Of a DNA stretch of 64,000 bases, positions 22,953 to 36,253 are shown piece by piece. The position numbers and the translations under genes were made by a program. The notes under the pieces were generated by a model, which saw only the letters and a program-made list of their open reading frames with translations, did no database searches and was not told where the DNA came from. Numbering within the stretch: the stretch's first letter is position 1; every line of letters begins with the position of its first letter. Location: the NCBI GenBank assembly GCA_033297205.1, contig MU859093.1:124001-188000 (forward strand), read 5' to 3'. The stretch is from Pseudoneurospora amorphoporcata (taxonomy: Eukaryota; Ascomycota; Sordariomycetes; Sordariales; Sordariaceae).

Positions 22953-23500
22953 ATGTTTAGACACCGCTTGAAGATTCCCACGAGCTTGTTGTTCATGAGA
23001 AATACGAGAGTAGAGTGGAAGTTTCCCCGCGCTTTGACAGGTGGGTCATATACGGCGCTGACTGTAAAGATACAGTGAGGATGAGGGAGGGAATGCTTGA
23101 CAAGTTTGCGTGGCATATGTTGTGATCCCCCCCATGGGTTGAACATTGGAGGAAAGATAGCAGCTCGGTGTGGGCGAACCTGGAAGCTTCCGGCACCACC
23201 ACCAAGGAGATTAGGGAAATCTCCAACGACGCCATGGTTAGAGCGGGCGTGAGCGTGGTTAGTTTGTTTGCCATTGTGTGTGATTTGATGCGGGACTGGA
23301 GAAACACGCCCGGAGCGAACGAGTTGATTCCTTGGCTAGGCCGGTATTTGCCAGCTTATGGCATGGTGGCTAGGGCGCATAAGGCGGCGGTGGAGGGCGG
23401 GGAGGTGCAGCCAGGTGAGCATGTGTTGGATGAGTACCTTAGGAAAGTAGGAGATGGAGGACGGAAGGCGAGAAGAAGGAGAAGGGGACGTGGAGCGTGA
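22953..23500 (+). CDS. Possible small gene or remnant, function unknown
   Basis: The 3' part (23161-23500) reads like protein: KEIREISNDAMVRAGVSVVS, then LFAIVCDLMRDWRNTPG and ELIPWLGRYLPAYGM, ending in a short Arg-rich tail. One model joins 22953-23074 to 23161-23500 through an 86-base intron (donor GTGAGG, acceptor GATAG, weak branch site TTGAAC), giving 153 residues. A second reading keeps the frame unspliced, where HEKYESRVEVSPRFDRW precedes an in-frame TGA at 23123-23125 and the downstream protein; that would be a broken gene. The start codon context is poor in the spliced model. I do not recognise the family. Confidence 0.35.
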
Positions 23501-24880
23501 GAAGAAAGAGAGAAGGGAAGGAACAGGTTGGGACGGGAAGTCGCGATGTTGAGGCTTGGGAAGAAGGTGCAAGGACCCGTGGAGCGAAGGAAGGTGCAAT
23601 TTTGGAGTGCTTGCTGTATGTGGAATGCATACAGAATTCCACAATGAAAAATCAAACTTGCTGGCCCTTCGTAACTTCCAGATCTGCATTTCCTTTTGAC
23701 CAAAACAAGAGAGGACAATGAGGAAGGTGAGATAGGAAACCACTCCAGCGTCGGAACAAAGGTCTGCATAGAATGATTCCTTGATTTTCAAAAGAAGCGG
23801 AATAATCCAACGACATTGAGGTTATGTAAGGTGAATGAACCATTGAACTATCGCCGTCGCCTTGTTCTATAGTTGAGAGGAGAGAAATCCATTTACTCCG
23901 TTTCATACAGAGTCGTCCCAATCATAACACATAACATAACATCGTAACATCATAAACCAGAACCAGGAAGTACAAGTAACCTGCTCGCTTCCTTTTTATG
24001 TGAACCCGCCTGAGATATCCGAAGAGAGAAGAAATACCAATTCGAAAAAAAAAAAAAAAAACCCAAGCTGAGAGCTCATCGAACCTTTTATCTAAATCCC
24101 AAAATGCCTGCCAAGTAGGTATCAAAAAAGAGACAAAAACAATTTTTTTCCAACAAGAAGAGAAGAGTCATAAGTCGTTAAGAGCCCCGTTCCCAAGAAG
24201 AAGAAGAAAGCGCCCACAGGACAGAAACAGCCAGAGAAAACAAAACCGGTATATCCGCCCATTCCATCCTCAGTATATGATACTGTTGATCTCATATCCA
24301 GCCCCCCAAACTTTTCCAAATCAAAAACATTTCTTTCCAGAGGTCCTAACCATTTGCTTTTCCCACCCAGTTCCCATTTTTCCCTTCTTTTGTACATTCG
24401 GCCACTGTCAACAAACAACTTCTATCATCTCCTCGTCCCCTGGTTTCAACTTTCTCAACTTCGTTTGCGGGATAGTCCTGAAGGTGACGCATCAGCGCCC
24501 CTGACAGTCTGCTCCATGAACTCTGGTCCGGCGTCAATGCGCTGGAGTCTCGCGTAGGTCCATGGAGCCCATCAGACCTTGGTCCAGATCATCCTCACTC
24601 CCGGCACAACAATGGCTCATGGGTCGGCCTCGACTCGGCGCGGCGAGGTGGCTAGCCCGTCACAGCTTTGTGGCAAGGAGTGGTCCAGTACCGTCCTTTG
24701 TTTGACGTTGACTGGTTCAAGTGACCTAGCTAGCACTTGAAGAGATCGCGGACTCAAAGTCCAGGAGGCTATCTCCAGGAAGTCGGTCGGTAGTTTTCCT
24801 TCAGAATCCATGTCTAACCGTCCAGTCAGTAAACAGTCCGCGTGATGATTGAGACGAGCATGGTGAACTTACCAGAATAT
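23501..24880. other. Intergenic region with 3' UTR of the C2H2 factor
   Basis: The C2H2 factor stops at 24881 on the minus strand and a GTAAGT at about 24868 (minus strand) lies just beyond the stop, so a 3' UTR intron is possible. No other gene is seen. Confidence 0.45.
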
Positions 24881-26642
24881 TTACATCTTCCAGCTGCGGG
24901 GCTGAACACCGTTGGAAAGGGCTTGGTGAAGCTTGCCCATGGCGACCAAGTGCTCCTGCGCATCCTTGATGTACTGGAGGCTTTGGGGGTCCTCAGGCTG
25001 AAGGTATTCCTGGAAAATGCTCTGGAGAGCCTTCTGGTGCTCGCTCCACTGAGCACGGTGAACATCGGCCTGGGCCTCAGCCTTGCTAATCTTGTTGGCC
25101 GACTTGCGAGAGTTGGTCTTCTCCTGGGCTTCCTGCTTATCGCCCTCGCTCTTTCTCTTGCGGCCCCTGGAAGAAGCACTGGCTCCAGACGGGGGAGGAG
25201 AAGAAGCGGCCTGGGCGGTAGAGCCGTTGTCGTTGTGCACACGCCTCATGTGGTCCCTCAAGTTCCATTGGCGGGGGAAGCCATGTCCGGGAAGCGAGCG
25301 TTCACATCCCTCATAAGTGCAGAGATAGGGCTTCTCTCCATGTCCGTGCATGGCGTGGGCCTCACGCTCATGACGAAGAAGGCAAGCGGTAGAAGAGAAA
25401 CGAGCGTTCTGGCACCCTTCAACCTTGCAGCGGTAGGGCTTGAGGTGAGAATCAACGAACTTGCTGTAATGGCGGATGATGGTTAGTCGCGAGGCTCGTA
25501 GTGAAGCGGAAAACAAAACTAGCTTACTCATAGTTGCACTTGAGCTTCTCGGGCTTGTGGTTGCAGTTGGTCTCACCCTCCCATGGGCAGTGGAAAAGAC
25601 CGTCGGCTTGCGGAAGAGCGTTCTTGTAGAGATAGTGATCCCTGGCAGACTCACCATCACTGCTCATGCGGCGAGCGCCGAAAGCAGGAGGAAGAGAAAA
25701 GGCATCTTCCATAGCAGGAATCACATTCCCATGGATATCCTCAGTGGTCATGAATTGCGAACCGTTGCGGCTCATCCTGATGCTCCCATAATCGTAAGAG
25801 AGTGTTCCGGAAGAAGGCAAAATTTTGGTAGCAACATACCTGGGCGATTGGCCGGGAAGAACGGGCGAGATAGAGCTTGTGCTCTCCTCAGGAGAAGAGA
25901 CAGAAGGAACACCAGAGAAAACATCCCCCTCGAAGAATCCGGGAGAAGACATGCGCGAAGAGCCAATAGGGCTAGGAGAGCCCCAAGACTGAGGAGAGCT
26001 GCCAATCATACCGGCAGTGAAGATCTGGGGGTTCACATGCTGGTTCATAGCAGAAGGGCCCATATCGGTGGAGTAGGGAAGGCCATCCGGCATGCCCATC
26101 ATGCTGGTGTAAAATGCCGGGTGTCCATTGAATGATTCAAAATCCGGAGTAGAGAACTGGGGCACATCCATCATGCGGCCATTTGTCAATGAGGCATCCT
26201 GATAACTGGAGCCATTGCCAGAGACATCAAGCTTGGACAACGCCGAGGAAGTGGAGGTGAGATGAACCGACGGAACTCTCGACCTTCCTACCCTCTTGGT
26301 TGGGGGTGTCGACTTGATGATCCTTTGCTTGTGGCTGCTGGTAGAGCTCTGGGAAGTCATGCGGCGCATAGGTTCCGCCTTTGGAACCTTGTCAACCGCG
26401 GCAGCAGCAGCGTTCCACCTGGCCTGATAGTCCTCCATGGTCTCCGTTTGATCCGGCCTTGGTGTGTTCTGGCTGAAAGGAACAAAGCAGTCCTCGGCAT
26501 CTCCAGTGGTATAGTAGTCTCCGGCAACAGTGAATTCGGAAAAGTTCTGCGGGCCTTCCGTTGTCGCATCCCAAGACGAACCGTTCAGGTCCGCGGGTCC
26601 TGTTTGACAGAAAGAAAACAACCCAGTAGTGGGGGGAAGCAT
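24881..26642 (-). CDS. C2H2 zinc-finger transcription factor
   Basis: Two coding exons, 26642-25528 and 25463-24881, give 565 residues from the first Met of the frame. The long N-terminal part is Ser/Pro/Met-rich and looks like a disordered activation region. The DNA-binding part lies near residues 353-450: FHCPWEG and KLKCNYDKF, then YRCKVEGCQNARFSST with LLRHEREAH, then YLCTYEGCERS with NLRDHMRRVH. That is two clear C2H2 fingers plus a Cys-rich element before them. A basic stretch, SRGRKRKSEGD, follows as a likely nuclear signal. The C-terminus is helical and Gln/Glu-rich. The open frame continues upstream of 26642 to a CTAAC...CAG acceptor ending at 26668, so a further 5' exon exists and might add a few N-terminal residues. 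A specific ortholog name cannot be given safely. Confidence 0.88.
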
Positions 26643-29600
26643 GTTGGTTTGAGCAAAGCTGTAATCGCTGGGGAAGGGTTAGTATGCTATCAAAACAGAT
26701 CCGGTTGTTGAAGTTGCAGAACAAAAAAAAAAAAAAAGACCAAAGAAAAGCCGGAGTCCAGATGTCACAACTTTGTTCCTGCACATTGTTTCATGTTAGT
26801 TCTCGCGTTGCGGGTCAAGGGGGTGAGAGAGCATGAATACGGACCAACTGGGCTGCCAAAGCAGAGTATTTCTGGCAAACGTGCCATCCAGATCAAGAGT
26901 AGTTTGAACAAAAAAGGAAAAGAAAAAACTGAAAATATCCATGCAAATCCAGAAGTCCATAGTGGTGACCCGGTCCGTAACGGCAAGACAAAAAGAAATA
27001 CGGCGTCAAAAACCATGGGTCGAAATGTCCAGAGAGAGTGAAAATCCAAGGCTGCACCGTCACACGCCTCTGCCTGATACAATAACATCAGGATCTGAGA
27101 ACATGTTTGGATGTTGTCGAAGAATCCGGGGGCCCTGTTTGTCGAGAATGAAAATCCGCATGCTGACGATAGATCCACAAATAGTCCTCGTTGAATCCAG
27201 GCGAGTGAATAAAGAAAGTGGCGTCCGACTTTTTGATGCTGGGCGAGTGACCGAGGGCGATTGATGCGACATCTCTCTAGCACCTCAAATCCCATTGCGA
27301 ATAACTGCAAGGAATAAGGAAGAGATGAGGACGCTGCATGGAAAAGCAGAAAAATGGAAAAAAATTCCGCCTGGCGTACAAGTGGTGTCCTTGTGGGTAT
27401 CCTCGATTGTGACCGGTGTTTTGGCGTCTCCTCGACCCTTTGAACAGAAAAAGCAAAACCTCCGAGTGAAAATCCACGGCTGTTTCTCCGGCAAGGTGAT
27501 ATGATCCATGGCGATAAAAGGCGATTTTCCTTGTCCGGCAAAAGGTGAGATGACTGAACCGTCCGTTTGACCGATACTCACCACAAGATGCCCCGCAGAG
27601 ACATGCAAATGATATAACAGGAGAACACGCATGCATGAAAGCAGCAGTTCTTCAGACCCGAGAGTCGAGAGTCCGTCCTTTGGTGGTTCAATCCGTGGCG
27701 TTTGCAAGTGAAATCCGGCAGTGTGTCGTCCGATGTGTGTCCTGTGATCCTTTGGGTCATATATCCATGAAAACGGCTTCCATAGGCAATTCAGTAGTCC
27801 TCAAAACGGATATTTGTCAAGTCTCCTCAAGGCCAGAAATACCTCAACCGCAGCCTGACTGAGGCATTGCTATGGCGAAGTTGTTGTTGTTGTTGTTGAT
27901 GATGTCGAGATAGTAAACACACCGAACGCCAGAACAAAAGGAAATAGACAAGACTTGACACTCGACATGAAGACGCAACAGAAACGCAAAAAAAGCACAA
28001 TGGGCCTCCCAAGTAGAAAGATAAGAAAGCAGCGCAAAATACCTCGAGGGGGTGTGAACCTCATCCAGCTCAACGTGGGTGTTGTAGCCAGACATTGTGT
28101 TATCAGAATTCCTGGGCACAACAATGGCAGTCATTCCTCGGGCTGTGTGTGTGTCCAGTGTCCTGTGGTGGTGGCAACGCTCTCTGGTAAGCACTCTGAG
28201 CAAATAACACTCGGAGCAGAGAGCAGAAAATCCTTGTGGCTTGACCTGAGAGTGAAGAGAGAAAAAGTCCTTTGGGCTCGAAAGTGTGTTGTGAGACTCA
28301 ACCTAGGGCTGTCGTGAAACACCTGGGCAGAGCGGGGAAGTCCTCAGTAATCCTGTGTGGGTTGTAGATCTCCTGCCTTCTCTGGTCTGGTGTGTACAGA
28401 AAGAAAAGAGACGCAAGATGACGAGATGAGGGAGGCAAGAGCTTGTATAAGAAGCTGAGAAAGGAGCCGAAGAAGCGTCGAGAAGGATTGGATCCGGATC
28501 TGGTGTGAGTGGTTCCTGTGGTTGGGTGTGTGGTCCAGGGCTGAGTCCAGTGAGGGCCGGCGCTTGGTGGTTGGCTGAGAGGGCCGTTGGGCACAAATCC
28601 AAGACGGGTTGGGCTTCGAAGAAGGTGCGGTGAGGAAATTTGGTCGAGGAAAGAGCAGCTGTTGGGCAGACGAGGGGGAAAAAGTCCGGTTTTAATGTCG
28701 AGCAGACTATCGCTCCTTCCCCCCGTTGCTCTTGATTTTCTCTCTCTTTTTCTTGTGACCACCAGTGAGAAACCGAACCATTCCGTGCAGCCTTCCTTCC
28801 TCCTCGTCGCAATCCTTGGTCCTCTCGACCCCGGCCCCTTCACACCCTCACACACCCCCCCCCCCCCTCGTCCAACTCATTCGACATGAAGGGAGGCTTT
28901 GCATTGCAGGGGAGCATCCATGGAATTGCACCGACCTACCAGTGAGGTGCAGAACATTGCATACCCCACTTTTCCCGCTCTGCCTCTCTCTGCCTGCTGT
29001 TGCTGTGTTTTCCCGTCGTTTCGTCTTCCATTCCATTTGCTCATCCAAAACCGTACCAAGACACTAACACCAGAAATCTCAACTGCGCTGCGCCAATCTC
29101 AACTCCAAACCAAATTCTCACCACTTTCCCACAGCCTCTTTTCACTTTTCACTTTCCCAGTTCCCCCTCTTTCCCAGCCTCCCACCTCCTCCGCAATAAT
29201 TGCACTTCTGCATCCGGCAGACTTGTCACATTCTCGTTCTCGCAAAAGTGCGCAAAAGCTGAGCTGGCACCACATCCTGCTGCACGTGCAATAGGCCGCG
29301 GCTGACGAGGCCCGGCGTGATGGTCATGGTCCGGCGCCTGACTGGCCTGTTATCCTGTTTTCCGGCGATGCGACAAGCGATGGAAGAGAAACATGGAGGG
29401 TCTAACAGCGGGGCCAAGGATAGCTCCCCGGCCTATCATGCCCGGTGACGATGGTTAGCCTGCAACCGGGGCCGGCTCTGAGACCGCATTGGCTGCCCGC
29501 GACTGGCGTTGGATGCAGCACATGGCTTGCCAACACATCAATGCAGATATCCCCCGGTCCCAGAGGCACCCTCCCAGCCCACTTGTTTTCACTGAAAGGA

Positions 29601-32600
29601 GGGGTCTGACTCCGGGGTGTCAGGGTGTGTAAGTCTTGCGCGAATTGCGAAAATAGCCCTCCCACAACACCACCACCGCCGTCATCAACATCAATATCAC
29701 ACACGCCCTTGGCTGTGCTTGGCTGTGATAAGATAACTGGGTGATTGGGGGTTGATGAGACCCGACGGATAGGGGAGTGATTTGGCGGGAGATGATGATG
29801 CAACGAGAATACGAACAAGAAAAATGTAGAGAAGCCGGCGCAACCGCTCAAAACACACACCGGGCCTGCCAATATCAGCATCCCGGACAATTGCGATCTT
29901 CAACCGTGAGCCGGGTAATCTCATTCAACATCAAAAAAAATTGTAAAAACAATCTGACAGAATCAAAACTTACTTGGAAAGCCGTCTCTCCGTCTCTCCT
30001 CGTCAATCTGCAATGTACGCAAATCTGGAATCTGATCAAAATGGGGATGATATGGAGCCAAGAATGCGAGAAATGTTTCAGATGTTCCGCCATCCAACGC
30101 ATGCGCCGCTGCAATGGTAGCCGCGCTGCACTGACAACGCTCAAATCCAAATGGACCCCCCGCCTTGGATGGTGGTCTGCTCAGGATGCCTGCAGAAAAT
30201 GGAAGACTGCCTCGTTGACAACTCATCAAGAGGCTTGGAACTGAGGAGACAAGCAGCCTCTTCGCAACTGGTCTCACCAAGTGCGTGCTCACCCAATCGC
30301 CAACCCGCATCTCCAAGAGACCGGATGAGAGGCTCTCCTCCAGCCAATGCTGTCCCGGCACTGCTTCCACAAGCCGTCTCTGCGACCTGAGTGGACAGCC
30401 ATGCACCACTGAAGAAGGAGATGGCTTCCATTGTGATCCAGTCTCGAGAGGCCGGACTAACAAATGGGAATGACTGCGGCACAAGATCGTCTCATGGTTA
30501 CTGCTGACTATGTCTGTTGCTGCAAAGGGGCTGTCTGTCTGTTGACGGTTGTGTCGATGTCTGGCCGTCCGGCCGTCTGGATGGACGGGACTGCTTGCGA
30601 CGACTTCATGGCGGATGAAGCGGATAATCGCCAAGTGTGTCCGAGTCTGGCAAATCTGACTGCTGCTGTCGAAGACGGAACGCATCACGAATTCTATGGA
30701 TAGGTCATCAGCCTGTGTGCGGCTTCGCAGGAGGAATGGGCGCAGAGACGGGATAGGATGCGATGGTTTCGTCCGATATCATATCAGGGTCTCCTCTCTC
30801 AACTCGACGACTTATTGTTCTGACATGCATTGAGCCGCTTCATGCATTGCCAGCGTGTAATGCAACCACCTCATTTTTCTAAAGATTTTTTTTTTTTTTC
30901 CCAAAGCCGCATCGACACGACGCTACCCTCCACGTTCTCCACCATGTCCATCAAGGCATCAACTGGCACCCTCGGCATGGGATTTGCCGACAGCCTCAAA
31001 CCGCAACATCTGAGTGGCATATCTTGATTGCATCTGCACTCAGTTTTTACCAATGTCTGCCAATGTCTGCTTCACGAGATAAGCTGGTTGGGCTTCACTT
31101 ACCTGACCTCAATGGCGATGCGGCAAGAGGAGGCAATAATGGTTCCGAATGCCATGGTGCCATTGACCAAGGGAGCGCCGATTTGCTCTTCGTCGTCGTT
31201 CTTTATGCACTCAACGGCTCATAATGTTGAGGTGTCGACAACATGATGATTTCCATGCGCAAAGGCACCAATGCGTCCGATATCGTGGGTCGTCTTGCAG
31301 GAGGGTCCAAAGAGGGTCCAAGGGAGGTCCAGTCATCATCGTCGTCGTCGTCTGGTCAAATCTCGCCGTGTCCCCAGAAGAATCTTCCAGCCAGCCTCCG
31401 CCTTCTCGAGCCAAACCGCCCACCCTCACCATTTCCTGTTCCAGCGCCCTAATCGCATAATGGCCTTCCCATATCTTCCCCTCGTGCTCCATTGACTGCG
31501 CCCATCAGGTTGTGGATATGGCGCTCGTTACCGTCGTCGCATTGTCTCTGTTCATTTTTCGCCTCGTCATGTCGTCCGAAGCGCCGACCATGTGTTGAAC
31601 CACTGCTCAAGTACGACACCATATGCTGAGATGGCCCCGTCTACGCCGATGGTGGTGAGCCGTGGACGGGAAGATCGGTCGTCGTTTTTGCCAAAACCTT
31701 GAATCGTCCAGATGCTGATGGAGCAAGTTCGGCATCACCCTATCGTGGCTCTCTTCGTGATAGGGATCAATCTTGGGCTGGAACGTCGTCGACGAGACCG
31801 ATGCATTCCTCCAAGCTATCCTTCGCGCCGTGTGTAGCCATGTCTGCAAGGCGATATTGTCGAAGTGGACGCGTCAAGCCGGTGGATTGTTGACGTCCCT
31901 ATGCGATGCAGTCGTCGCAGCGAAAGTTGGTGATCGATTCCCCCTTTCCCTCACACGCCAGCCAAGCCCTTTCCAATATGCTGTGCCCAGTCCCATTACG
32001 CTCTCCTTGCGTTCTCTTTGCGCTCCCTCGTCGCCTGGAACCAACCCATCCCAATCCTATCCCAAAATCCAACCGCGGTTTCGTAGCATGGATCGTTTTG
32101 GAAAGCGTAACATATCGTGTGTAACCGGACCACAGTCAGAGGTGGTTGAAAAGGCGGGCATACCGATGAATGTCTCCGACTGAACACCGACATCAAAGAA
32201 CTCGGACAAAGTCGAAGGCGATTTGTTGAAACATGAGAATGCGTCCAAATGTATCGAACTTTGCAGATGCGATCGATGGAGCGTGTTGAAATCGCGAACT
32301 GGGTGGCGGACGACAAAAGATGACGGAGGTGTGGCGAAATCGAGTGTTCAGTCAAGCAAGGTCGCTACCACTGCTGGGCTGTTAGTGCACTGCCAAGTTA
32401 TTTTCGCGACCGTCGCAAACTTGTTTGCCGAGCTTCCTTCATGCCAATTGCACCCCCTTTAGCATGATTCCAAAACCATGGTGGGATGCCTCCTCAAGAA
32501 ATGTCGGACGGCTGAGACAAAATTGTCGGGCTTCAACAACCACAAAAGAGGCTGAGGCCATAACATCCTGCTTTGTTGGTGGCTTGATCATTCACGGGTC

Positions 32601-35600
32601 GCGTCTGTCATTCGGGAAAAATGGCACGCAAGCCCCGACAAACAATCAACGCCATGCCAAAGTAGTGACGAGCCACTCTCGCATACCGCTGTATTTTAAT
32701 GGCCATGAGGCTAAGCAGGTGAGAAACCGTCAGCGCAAGCCTCTAGCAAGACCTGTCCGCTGTGGGATCTCATCCAGCTCAGATCCCATGCCCTGCCACA
32801 CCCCGTGAAAAACTTGCAGCCATTCCTTGGTCGCCACCACTGAATGAGCGGCTTGCATCCGGTCATCGCTCTCGATAGTGGCTTGACTTGACATGTCGTC
32901 GATCTCGGGATTGGTCCATATCTCATACAGCACAGCAACGTTATATGTTGTAACACCCAGAACCCCTCATTAAACAGCTCCTGGATACACAAAGCACCCC
33001 GCCAGGCATCATCTAGAACTTGATCCCATACAGATCCCCGGGGATACCAAGCCAGCTGATATGGTGGGTAGGGTAAACGAGACCTGTGGTGGCACGCTGT
33101 CGAGTGGGTATCGGTCGGACGATGGTGTCATCAGGGTCTACTTTGCCTCCAGATGTATGTAAGTGAGTCTCAGAAAGATATCGGTATCAGATGAAGTTCC
33201 AGGGGATGGCGCAAAGCTCCAGATCGGTGTACTACCGCAGATTTCGACCGGGGCGGCCTTCCACCCCGGAGTTGCCTCGGCCATCGGCCAGAGCTAAGGC
33301 CCATCTGAAAGTTCCAACTTGGAACAGCATCAACACAAACACCATCCATCCATCCAGGTCCTCCATGGGCTGCTTTGTCTTGCCGGGAAACGTAAGTTGA
33401 TGGTGGTCCAACACAGCTACACCATGTTTTCTCTTTACAGTCCTTCATGAATGCTTGTGGGCCGATGCATCTTCTCGATGGTCACTCACCTGACGAAACG
33501 TAATCATGTGATAACTGCCTCCGGAGATGACACGGAGGTAACCGGATAGAGGGGCCTGTCCGGGGGCCGGTTGTCTGGGTAAGGTGTGTTGTGTTGTTGG
33601 GTAATCCCCACTCCGGGTTGAGGCTTCGGGAAAACGGGCGGCTCATCCGGACCGAGACAAGGGAAACTGAAAAGGGCAGGGGCAAGAAACAAGGCCGGCA
33701 TCCAAATCCGCGACGGGGACGGTCGCAAAAGAAACGGTCATCCAACGTAACGGGGTATCCGGGACTGGCGGCGAGGTGGGGCCGTCCATCTTCCAATGCT
33801 CCAAAAGCGAAAGGTTTCCACACAACCGGCGGCCGGGAAGCGAGACCGTTGCAACGGGCGAGACATGCGATGAGAGAAGGGGTCTCGCCGACGCAACATC
33901 TCCTCTCATCTCATGAATGAGATCCCATTCCGGCCTCACATTTTGGGCATCCGTTTGGTTTTTTTTCCTTGGGGGCAATATGGCGGCGCCGTATGCGGTC
34001 TTTCCCAAGGCTGATATCCGTACACCAGATCTCGGGACTTGGAGGTCCTGATGCGGATCTCAGCTTTGGTCCTGACCCTTTTTAAGGAAGAGGAACGGGC
34101 GATCGGACGGGGGAGACCCAAAGATGGGAGGATTGCAAGAGAAAAGGGGCAGGACACACAACATTAAAGAATCCGGAACCGCATGCCCGCACCGGCGGCA
34201 GAGGCCGCAGAGAGGTGCAGGGCCACAGACAGAACGGAGCCATGGCCACGCGCACGGGATGCGGGATTAGAGGCAGGATTCGCAGCAGGATGGGGGTCGG
34301 GGGAGGGGAGGAAAAAGTCGGTATACGGGCGGTATGGCATGTGGCATCAAGGCATAAATTGGGCTTGCCAGCGAACAGTTTTCCATTTGTGCCCAACCCT
34401 TCCAGAGCTTCACACGTTCTCCGAATCACAACCAGCTCCGACTTGTTCGGTCGAGAGCAGGGGAGCTCCTTGCACCAATCATGGAAAGATGGCCTTTGGG
34501 CGACAACACATGTTGCATTCCCAAGAACACGCCGTCTTTGGCCAACTTGTCTCGTCTGCCATTGCCCAACGCTGGTGCCCTACTCCTTGACCGGCGACGG
34601 GTTATCCCGTGGAACCTACACCGTCAAACCGTTTTGGTGAGCCTCGTCTTCACGATGTTGTTGGGGTGTTTTGGCACGACGATACCTACTCGTCCGGGCA
34701 ACCAGACCAGACCACCACCCACTTCCTGCCGTGACATGTTGTCAATGAAATGGCCACCACCATCATCGGGATTTACCACCAGCAGGAGCACTCCAATCCA
34801 CCGTACAGATGCTTCTGCCCTGCAAGTGCAGGCCACCCTCTGGCCCTGGAGAACCGTCGGAGGATTGCGGCGCATTATCAGATGTCCAGGGTGTCCCGGC
34901 AACCAAAGAACGACGACCAAGCAAAGAACCCACGAGCATGCCAAGATGCACTCACTGTCGTCCCGTCCTGCGGTTTGACTTTTGTTGACTTGTTTGCGGC
35001 CAGCGATCATGGCTACGTCTCGCCAACCCGAACATCATCTTCCGTTCTCGTTCACACCCAATTGATTTGGACCTTTTGCGCGAGTCAGAAGAAACATCGG
35101 AACATGCCCCACGCGGCGCTTGTTGGCGGTCCAAAGTTGACATGGCTCGCTTGTGCTTGCACGTGTGCGTTGTCGTGCTCTCATCCTCCTCACTGCCGAA
35201 CAGGGGGGGGGAACCGGCACGGGCGCCACACACACAAACACGCGCGTGGTTTAACCTCCATGTCCAGGATAACCGTGTCGCGCCGTATCTGTCCCTGTGC
35301 TGCTCACTGTCGTGACAGCGTCAACCTTGGAGGCATATATGTCTCCATCGTGGGTCTAGCCCTCGGGAGTCTTGTGGAGTCTCGTTCCTTTTTATCTTTC
35401 TCATCTCTTCGTCCGAAGGAAGAGTGCCATGCTGCTGGTTATCGAGCGCAGGACACGCCGCTGCCGCTGTTGATCTCGGGTTCGGTTCGTGGTCAGAAAA
35501 AAATAGGAACCTGAATCCACACGTGCGCCCGCCGCCGAGAGCTGTCATACCCGCCCGACCGGACGGGTCCCCTGAATCATTCGCGAACCCGCCGAAAAGA

Positions 35601-35990
35601 TCGGATATCCCAGTGAGGTTATCGCCAAAGCTCCGTTTCGTGGATCCTTCTGGAGTTTGAAAGATTTTGGTAGCCGGTATCCCAGGAAATCCTGGCCGCA
35701 CGTTTTTCGATTTCTGCCCTTTTGCTGGATACAACCTTTTTTCTTTTTCTTTTTTTTTTTTTTTTTTACCTCTGCCAATTTCAACTACTCTTGCGGGCCA
35801 TATTTTTTTTCGTTTTTTTCCGTGTTGCGGTTTTTGCGCTCGCCCGGGTTTGCAAAAGAAAGAGTCTTGATAAAATACCACCATTTTGGACGGGAAGCTG
35901 TTTCAACAAGAATTGCATCTCTGGAAATCCCATTCCGACAGATCAGCTATTGTAAGAAAAAAAAAAAAAAGAAGAAAAAACAAGACTAAG
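26643..35990. other. Very large divergent intergenic region (9.3 kb)
   Basis: It separates the start of the C2H2 factor (-) from the start of the Asn-rich protein (+). The first 1.8 kb probably holds the spliced 5' leader of the C2H2 gene: acceptor-like CTAAC...CAG sites end near 26668 and 26765 on the minus strand, and a promoter-like CTTATAC with a CT-rich track lies near 28440. A C13 run is at 28855-28867. The rest, about 28.9-35.9 kb, has only short, mutually overlapping ORFs on all frames and no recognised tRNA, rRNA or transposon. Just before 35991 lies an A-rich leader (35957-35990). Confidence 0.5.
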
Positions 35991-36212
35991 ATGGCGCAGC
36001 CGGACTTTGCCTACCACACGTCGGCCGGTATGCCGAGTGACCCTTGGCTCTCTACGCGCAGGTGGGAAAATACAACCTAAAACCCCCCCAACATTGACCG
36101 TCAGATGATCCCTCTACTTGGGGGCAATATCGGGGCGCATCTGGAGCTAACTAACCGACGCACCAAAAGCCCGCTATACAACGATACAACATCATACCAG
36201 CAGCATCACACC

Positions 36213-36253
<41 letters not shown>

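Noticed and set aside
28298..28855. 185-codon minus-strand frame upstream of the C2H2 factor
   Set aside because: Pro/Ser/Thr-rich reading of CT-rich promoter DNA; two frames are equally open.
29963..30688. 241-codon minus-strand frame in the 9.3 kb gap
   Set aside because: Longest frame in the gap but without domain or good start; overlapping frames on both strands are open, so chance is likely.
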